Positions 57,718 through 64,000 of a stretch of DNA of 64,000 bases are shown in pieces. The translations under genes were made by a program, and so were the position numbers. The notes under the pieces are model-generated. The model was not told where the DNA came from. It saw only the letters and a program-made list of their open reading frames with translations, and made no database searches. This stretch comes from Alnus glutinosa. Lineage: Eukaryota > Streptophyta > Magnoliopsida > Fagales > Betulaceae. The stretch covers positions 4,096,501-4,160,500 of the forward strand of contig NC_084891.1 in assembly GCF_958979055.1 (NCBI RefSeq), in the 5' to 3' direction. The first letter of the stretch is position 1, and every line of letters starts with the position of its first letter.

Positions 57718-60221
57718 GTGTGTGTTGGGGATCGGTGTATTTAGGTCCAATACATTGTTGCGGGCCCGTGGATATTTCTATGTCTAACCATATGATAACT
57801 AGTATGCCTATTGTGATTCCCAATACTAGAGTCAAAATAGTAACAAGCACCCATATAATTCCATAGACTTCTTTTAAAGATTCTACTCTGTAAAAAGAAT
57901 TAATATCTTGTATTTTCGTTGTGTCAATTATCATTCAACGATAAACTTTTCCCTTTCATTTGGTGAAAATTAAAAATATCATGTAGCATTCTCAAATCCA
58001 TACCCTCTTTGTAAATGCAAAGTTTTCTAGTCTGTGTCTCCATGTTTTTAGGGAAGGGAACTCTCAATATGTAGGACAAGGTTTTGGTAATTAGTAGTTC
58101 TGAATTGTTATTTTCCCTGAACTTATGTTCCATCAAATTCTGTTGTATCCATGAATGATCTTTTGGTACTCTTCTTTTGTCATGACAAAGGTTTTTGTTG
58201 TTATGCTAGTGATTATTTTTTAAACTCCTGTAGCTCTGGCTTTTCTTTGTATTTTGGGTTTGCTTTCTTGTATTTGGGGTATTGTTGTGTGGGTTTTGGG
58301 GGTATTGTTTGGGGGGTTTTCTTCTTTGGGGTTTTTTTTTGTATGAGGGGGGTTACTTTGTATCTTGGGTTTTATTGTATCATGGGGGGTTCTTTTGTAT
58401 CTTGGGTGTTTGATGGGGGGTTTCTTTTGAATCTTGGGTTTTATTGTAATATGGGGGATTACTTTGTATCTTGAGTCTATTGGGTTTTATTTTATTATGG
58501 GGGTTACTTTGTATCTTGGGTGTTTGTTGGAGGGTTTCTATTGTATCTTTGGTTTCATGTGGGTTTTGGGTGTTGTGGGTATGTAGTTTCTTATGGGTTT
58601 TTCATGTGGGCTAGCTGAGTTGCTCCTGTGTACTTAGGGGCGTCTTACGCTTTTTTAATGAAATTTTCTTACTTATCAAAAAAAAAAAAAAGTTTTCAAA
58701 TTGAAACTTATTTGCCTGTGTCTAGGTTTTGAATATGGCCCTTTCTTAATCTTACATACATCTATATTGTGTGATCTTTCTATATTTTTTGACTTCTTGT
58801 ACACAAGTTTCCTCTATTCTAGTAAAAGTTATTGTAACCTCAATTGTCTGAATTTGTAGTTAACTTGAAGTTTAAACATCAGTAATATTAGTTGTTAGTT
58901 TTTGGTTATGAATTTTTTGCAGTGGCTGGCTATTCTCGGCAACGAAAATTGTGAATCCTTTCTTTGCCCTTCTAGATCCGGAGGTTGCTCACAGACTAGC
59001 TGTCTCTGCGGCAGCCCGTGGTTGGGTTCCAAGAGAGAAGAGGCCTGATCCACCCAATATAGGCCTAGAAGTTTGGGGAAGGAACTTCTCCAACCCTATA
59101 GGTCTAGCTGCCGGCTTTGATAAGAATGCCGAGGCTATTGATGGGTTACTTGGTTTAGGCTTTGGCTTTGTAGAGGTTGGCTCTGTTACCCCTGTTCCAC
59201 AGGAGGGAAATCCAAAACCTCGCATCTTTAGATTGCCCCAGGAAGGGTAAGAATGTATAATATCCTATTTTCTCAAACTCTGATTTCATATCTTGTTTTG
59301 TAGGCAGTATCACTATTTTGAATTGATCCTCTGTTTTGTTTTTTTAGTTCTTAATGAGTCAAATTTTCTTTGCACTTTGGATAGTTGGTGAAGGATCGAC
59401 TTGTGAAAATTTAGATTTCTGATAGTATAAACTTAAAGTAAAATTCTTCTCTGATTTATGTGCTATCAAACCGCTTGAATTGTGGCCAGTGCTATCATCA
59501 ACCGGTGCGGTTTCAATAGTGAAGGAATTGTTGCTGTTGCAAAGCGGTTGGGTGCCCAGCATGGTAAGAGGAAGTTGGATGAAACTTCAAGCAGTTCATC
59601 TTCCTCCATTGATGAAGTCAAACATGGAGGCAAAGCTGGACCTGGCATTCTTGGGGTCAATCTTGGAAAGAATAAGACAAGTGAAGATGCTGCTGCTGAT
59701 TATGTACAAGGGGTTCATACATTGTCCCAGTATGCTGACTACTTGGTAAATTTTCTTTTCTGATTTATTGTAGTTTATCTATTTTTATGTTTTTTATGAG
59801 ACTTTAAAATTTTGCCTATACATAATAGATAATAGAGTTCTTTAGCTTTTTGTGTCTACACGGATAATTACTACACCCTGCTGCATGGAATAGGCTATAT
59901 GCTTTCACTCTATCTGACAATTTGATCTTGGTTGATAGGATTAAAATGTATATAATAAATTGGTTAAAATATGATTGTGGTTCTTATAGTCTTATGTATT
60001 TCAAACTTTGTTCCTGTTATTCTAATTGGGTCAATTTGGTCCTTTGATTTTTTAAATGATTCAACTCACTGTTGCTTAGATTAATGCCAGATAAGTGCAA
60101 CAGAAATTGCTGATATTGCACATAAATTTGACGGGATGATACTTAGTTGACATGGCGTCACATGGCATATGCTGGGTCTAATTAGATGTTTCGACTTGAA
60201 AAGTTATACTAAACCTCCTAT

Positions 60222-60252
<31 letters not shown>

Positions 60253-63200
60253 TATTCTGCAAAGGATGATTTTGTAGTTAAACAGTGTTGGAGTTGATGA
60301 ATTTGGAAAGTACTTTGGTGACTACTCTAAATAAAATGTTATATTCTGAACAATAAGACTGATAAAATTGTTAGTTTGGGTAAATTGGATTCCATTTATT
60401 TGTTGTTGGCGTTTCATTGTGGTGGGGGGAGGGGTTACAGAATGTTTAGAAGCCTGAAGGGGAGATCGGATGGTGGTTCCATTACCTTAATACATGAGAT
60501 TTCAGTTCTTATCAACCACCACGAGTAGATGCTACTGCACAGTTACCTTGTCTAACAAATTCTTTGCTTATTGTCATCGGATTGGTTCTACATCTCAATG
60601 GATTTGGAGCAGAGTGCTATCATACTACGCTTAGGCAGTTTCTTAGATCACTTTTAAATTATAGTTTGCAGGTTGGGACCCTCCTTTCTTATCTTCAGCA
60701 TATACCTGAATCATATTCCTGTGGTGTATAAAGTTTTCCTTTTTAAAGGAGCCTGATTTTTCAAGTTTTCAATATGGAGTTTCAGCATATGATTATCTTA
60801 TAAGTCATGTCAGGAGCATCTAGGATGTTGATACTCTCAGTACTTTGCATCGATATATGAATGTTGAGATATTTTATCTTGAGTGATCTGGATTCATGAA
60901 GAAGAAAACTGTTAACTAAGGTAGTTGAAGCTGAATTATCATTTTTTTATGGCCTTAGAGCATGCTTGGAACTCATATCTTACAAGTCGAATCTTGCCTT
61001 ATTTTTTTGTGTTATTCCTTGAGGGAAAATGTTTTCAATTAGGTTTTCATGATCTACACATCAAGAGGCTTCAGTGTCTCTTCAGATGTTTCGAAGTTTA
61101 AGTTTCGTTTCTCTAATCTGAGAATGCATGTGATATTGCACTGTAGGTGATTAATGTTTCATCACCCAATACCCCAGGGTTGCGTATGCTTCAGGGAAGA
61201 AAGCAATTGAAGGACCTTGTAAAGAAGGTATGTCATGGCATGATCTTACTCATCTTTCCATATAATTAACAGTGTGACCAGAAGTTATATTTTGTAACAT
61301 TTGCTTTGTCAAGGTTCAAGCTGCTCGTGATGAAATGCAATGGGGAGAGGAGGGCCCACCCCCTTTGCTTGTGAAAATCGCTCCAGACCTGTCTAAAGAA
61401 GACCTTGAAGATATTGCAGCAGTATGCATATGCGCATGATTTATGATACTTCCTCTATTTCCTAATGTGCTGTTCTAATGGTTCCTTGTCTATGTTTATA
61501 GGTTGCCCTTGCTCTCCGCTTGGATGGATTGGTAACTTTTTTTTCCCCATTATAGACTCTCTTTTCTCCTATTTAGTGTTCCATGTACTGTCTCTTTCGC
61601 CTGTTATCATTGCTTGACTTGTCTTTGATGGTAGTGTTGGGAGGCCCAACTTTGTGAAACAACCTAGAGGTTCCATACCCAAAAAAAAAAAAAAAAACCT
61701 AGGAGTTCCATAGATTATACTGTAATTACATTGCAATTAGATAAAACCACCCACCTTAATCTTATCGACATCAAACTTCAGGTCTGCCGTGATTTTGTAC
61801 AAACTTTGGCAAAATTTAAGGTTAAATAATTTGTTGTTGTTGAGTTTTGAATCTAAGAAGTAAGAATTGATCTAACATTGCTGATTCAAAATGATATTTG
61901 AAAGAGCAAGAAGTAATATATTTAGGCTTGAATTGAGCCCTCTTAATGCGTAAAAGTTCCAGAATTATGGTCAAGGTTTGATGAAAATATGCTTTAGTGT
62001 CTTCATTGTTTCATTCAGTTTTTTTTTTTTTTTTTAACTTATCAAAAAAAAATTGTTTCATTCAGTTTTTGGAAATTTAAGATTCTCTCTTTTTTATTTT
62101 TTCTTTGTGCATCAGTGCATGAAGAAGCTCTGATTACTCATTCGACAGTGGACCTGTATGACTCTCATCTTTGAGCAATAAATATCTTCCCCTCCCCCCT
62201 CTTCTCATTTCTCGAAAGGAAGTACTGAAGTACCTTATTTCATACTGTAAAATGTTGTCTGTATGGTGTTCTTATTAATAATAATGGATTTTTTTTTCTT
62301 CTTTTGGCTGGGATGTCAATGTGGTTTGAGCTCATGATTCTAGTACTGCTATTGCTTCAGTTTTTGATATTAGTATTGGAGGGTGAAAACTACCCTGTAA
62401 TGCGTTCCAATCTTTGTTTCTTTGATTTATATAAATATATATTTTATTATTATAATTTTATTTTGTTTGTGTTTAGATAATATCAAATACAACAGTTTCA
62501 AGACCAGATCCTGTAAGTAAAAACCCAGTGGCCGCAGAAGCTGGTGGCTTAAGTGGGAAGCCTCTTTTTAATCTCTCTACCAACATCTTAAAGGACATGT
62601 ACATTCTAACAAGGGTATGTTGGCTACTTTTGTAATTCACATAACATGTTTTTCATTCAGCTTCCATGCTGTGATATACATTGAGTGAACACAAAGTGTT
62701 TGCTGTTTGTCTGTCTCTCTCTCCATGTTGACCATCATCACTTAGACACTAGATATTAATTTTGGCTACTCAGGTCCTCTAGGTCAGCTACAGAGAACCA
62801 AAGGACCAATTACAATTGCCCTATTCAAAAGTATCCAAAATGGTGATGTATTCCTTGGCAAGGATATGGATCTGAGCGTTCGACAATTGCTGTTGGACAC
62901 ATCAGATTGGTGGTCTGGTAAAGAAGGGAATTCATCCATGGTTCTACAGGACACTTTATTCATAATGTTACCTATTACTAGGATTTTTCAAAAAGCATGA
63001 ATCACTCATGCTGGTGATTTTATTCTCTGAGCTTGTTGTCCCATCATGTTTCATGGGGAATGGCAGAGGAAACCTTGGAATGTTGGCTGATTTAGCCTTT
63101 GCCTTGTGTTATATGAACTTAGAATGAGATGAATAGGATATCAACACACAAACACAGATACAAGCACCTGAGTCCATGCATCTTAGCTCATTGTGGTGTC

Positions 63201-63663
63201 TTGCTGAGTTGCTTATACTGATATATGTACAGAGATCCATATCCATTATTATGGAATTCTCAGTTGTCTTCTGTGAAGTATTGGGCACCTTTTTGGATAC
63301 TGCTCCTTCTATATTTTTAAATCTGGATTTGTTTTTCTTTTGAGGTTCTTCATGTGTGCTGTCATGTGTGAGAGCTTGACACTCTGTTTCTCTCTCTTTA
63401 TCAGGGAAAGATCCCTTTAATAGGCTGTGGGGGCATTAGCAGGTAAAAGCAAAACACTCCTTCAGGCTTCAGCATTGTCTTCATGATACTCGTCTGTCGC
63501 CCACATAGCAACTGCTTTAATAAATTCTATTTTCTAGAACCTTATAGTATGCATTTGATTCAGTGGTGAGGAAGCATATCAAAAAGTTCGAGCTGGAGCA
63601 ACTCTTATTCAGCTTTATACAGCATTTGCTTATGGGGGACCTGCCCTTATTCCTCAGATGAAG
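55520..63663 (+). CDS. PYRD: Dihydroorotate dehydrogenase, mitochondrial (class 2), 3' end off window
   Basis: Oxidises dihydroorotate to orotate in pyrimidine synthesis, using FMN and ubiquinone at the mitochondrial inner membrane. Exons: 55520-55654, 57001-57083, 58923-59246, 59490-59745, 61147-61227, 61314-61421, 61502-61531, 62477-62614, 63405-63442, 63564-63663. They give 431 in-frame residues; the Arabidopsis protein (At5g23300, recalled) is about 460, so some 30 residues remain outside. The N-terminus is Arg/Ser-rich (targeting), then one membrane helix (about 46-66, [19 protein letters not shown]). Core motifs: [31 protein letters not shown] with the class 2 catalytic Ser (about 271-272), [18 protein letters not shown] and [13 protein letters not shown]. 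All key residues are present. Exon 7 is only 30 nt. Exon 8 contains an unused-looking GTAAGT at 62513. Intron 2 has plastid DNA and a LINE end. Confidence 0.93.
57713..57945 (-). pseudogene. Plastid ndhA 5' fragment in PYRD intron 2 (NUPT)
   Basis: On the minus strand, from ATG 57934, the frame reads [14 protein letters not shown] and [13 protein letters not shown], the N-terminus of plastid NADH dehydrogenase subunit A. It continues about 45 codons until it meets a CT microsatellite (57671-57712). Just upstream (57935-57945) the 'atcgttga' matches the end of plastid ndhH, which precedes ndhA in chloroplast genomes. It is nuclear plastid DNA, not a working gene. Confidence 0.85.
58151..58691 (+). 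mobile_element. 3' end of an L1-type LINE in PYRD intron 2
   Basis: It ends GGGGCGTCTTACGC, then ACTTATC and a 14-base poly-A (58678-58691), the same tail as the LINE at 24537. The body (58260-58560) is T/G-rich with degenerate repeats of 'tactttgtatcttgggt' and 'atgggggg'. The left edge and a target duplication were not found. Same strand as the host gene. Confidence 0.65.
60224..60252. repeat. CA microsatellite in PYRD intron 4
   Basis: An uninterrupted AC dinucleotide run of about 14 units, likely variable between individuals. Other simple repeats in genes: CT at 29705-29728 (APX-R intron 9), CT at 57671-57712 (PYRD intron 2), and TA at 23187-23219 (APX-R intron 1). Confidence 0.9.
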
Positions 63664-63687
63664 GTATTTTGTGATGCATTTATGATG

Positions 63688-63985
63688 TTGGACTTACAGG
63701 GAAATTGCAAGAATTAATTAATAATGTTTGGATGTACCATGATGATGATTTAAAGGGGAAAGAAGTTTGTTTCAGTCTCTCTGTGTTGTTTTTTGTGTTA
63801 TGGAGTTCTGGGATCATCTTTAAATGTGTCTAGGGTTTGGACTTACAGGGAAATTGCAAGAATTAATTAATAATGTGTGGATGTACCATGATGATGATTT
63901 AAAGGGGAAAGAAGTTTGTTTCAGTCTCTCTGTGTTGTTTTTTGTGTTACGGAGTTTTGGGATCATCTTTAAATGTGTCTAGGGC
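63688..63985 (+). repeat. 149-bp tandem duplication in a PYRD intron
   Basis: TTGGACTTACAGGGAAATTG begins at 63688 and again at 63837; the two units (63688-63836 and 63837-63985) differ at about four positions by eye. They lie just after exon 10 (ends 63663). About 97% identity indicates a recent event. Confidence 0.92.
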
Positions 63986-64000
63986 TTGGAGTAAAGTTTT

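Noticed and set aside
58151..58474. 107-codon frame in PYRD intron 2
   Set aside because: Its Gly/Phe-rich product comes from the T/G-rich degenerate repeats of the LINE 3' region.
1..64000. tRNA, rRNA, CRISPR arrays, operons or bacterial systems
   Set aside because: No cloverleaf with a convincing T-loop, no rRNA signature and no regular spacer-repeat array was seen. All supported features are those of a plant nuclear genome.

Overview
This is nuclear DNA from a dicotyledonous flowering plant. The evidence is AT-rich intergenic DNA, GT-AG introns, plant-only families (a G-type lectin receptor kinase, APX-R, a WAVE-DAMPENED2-like TPX2 protein), Ty1/copia and hAT relics, and a scrap of plastid ndhA inside an intron. 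The species cannot be fixed from the sequence; nothing looks bacterial or viral.

Layout. 1-15.4 kb has no host gene: a 5'-complete but 3'-truncated copia element (1649-5631) lies between the arms of a large inverted repeat (1-862 and 7795-8614), followed by fold-back MITEs. 15.5-18.8 kb holds an intact SD2-5-type receptor kinase with one coding exon. 19.9-22.0 kb is a second decayed copia element. 22.97-29.98 kb is a ten-exon ascorbate-peroxidase-related gene (APX-R) whose best model needs two GC-AG introns and which has a LINE in intron 3. 30-43.4 kb is a gene desert with several non-autonomous DNA transposons, three carrying perfect 8-bp target duplications. 43.5-49.9 kb is a TPX2/WDL microtubule-protein gene, 50.98-51.99 kb (minus strand) a small TPR-protein gene, and 53.5-54.3 kb another hAT element. 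55.5 kb to the right edge is mitochondrial dihydroorotate dehydrogenase (PYRD), lacking only its last exon(s).

The genes do not form a pathway. They are a conserved neighbourhood: from recall, SD2-5, APX6/APX-R, the TPX2 gene and the TPR gene are neighbours at Arabidopsis At4g32300-At4g32340, while PYRD is At5g23300 there. Exon models were built by hand from reading frame, splice-site dinucleotides and remembered family sequence; each joins in frame across every intron. No transcript data were available.

Most noteworthy observations: two GC-AG introns in one gene; a copia frame broken mainly by stops explicable as C-to-T or G-to-A changes; an intronic MITE next to a duplicated copy of its own empty site; a hAT element with unusual cargo; a TRIM-like element and tandem repeat abutting a splice acceptor; plastid DNA plus a LINE in one PYRD intron; and a 149-bp tandem duplication at the right edge.
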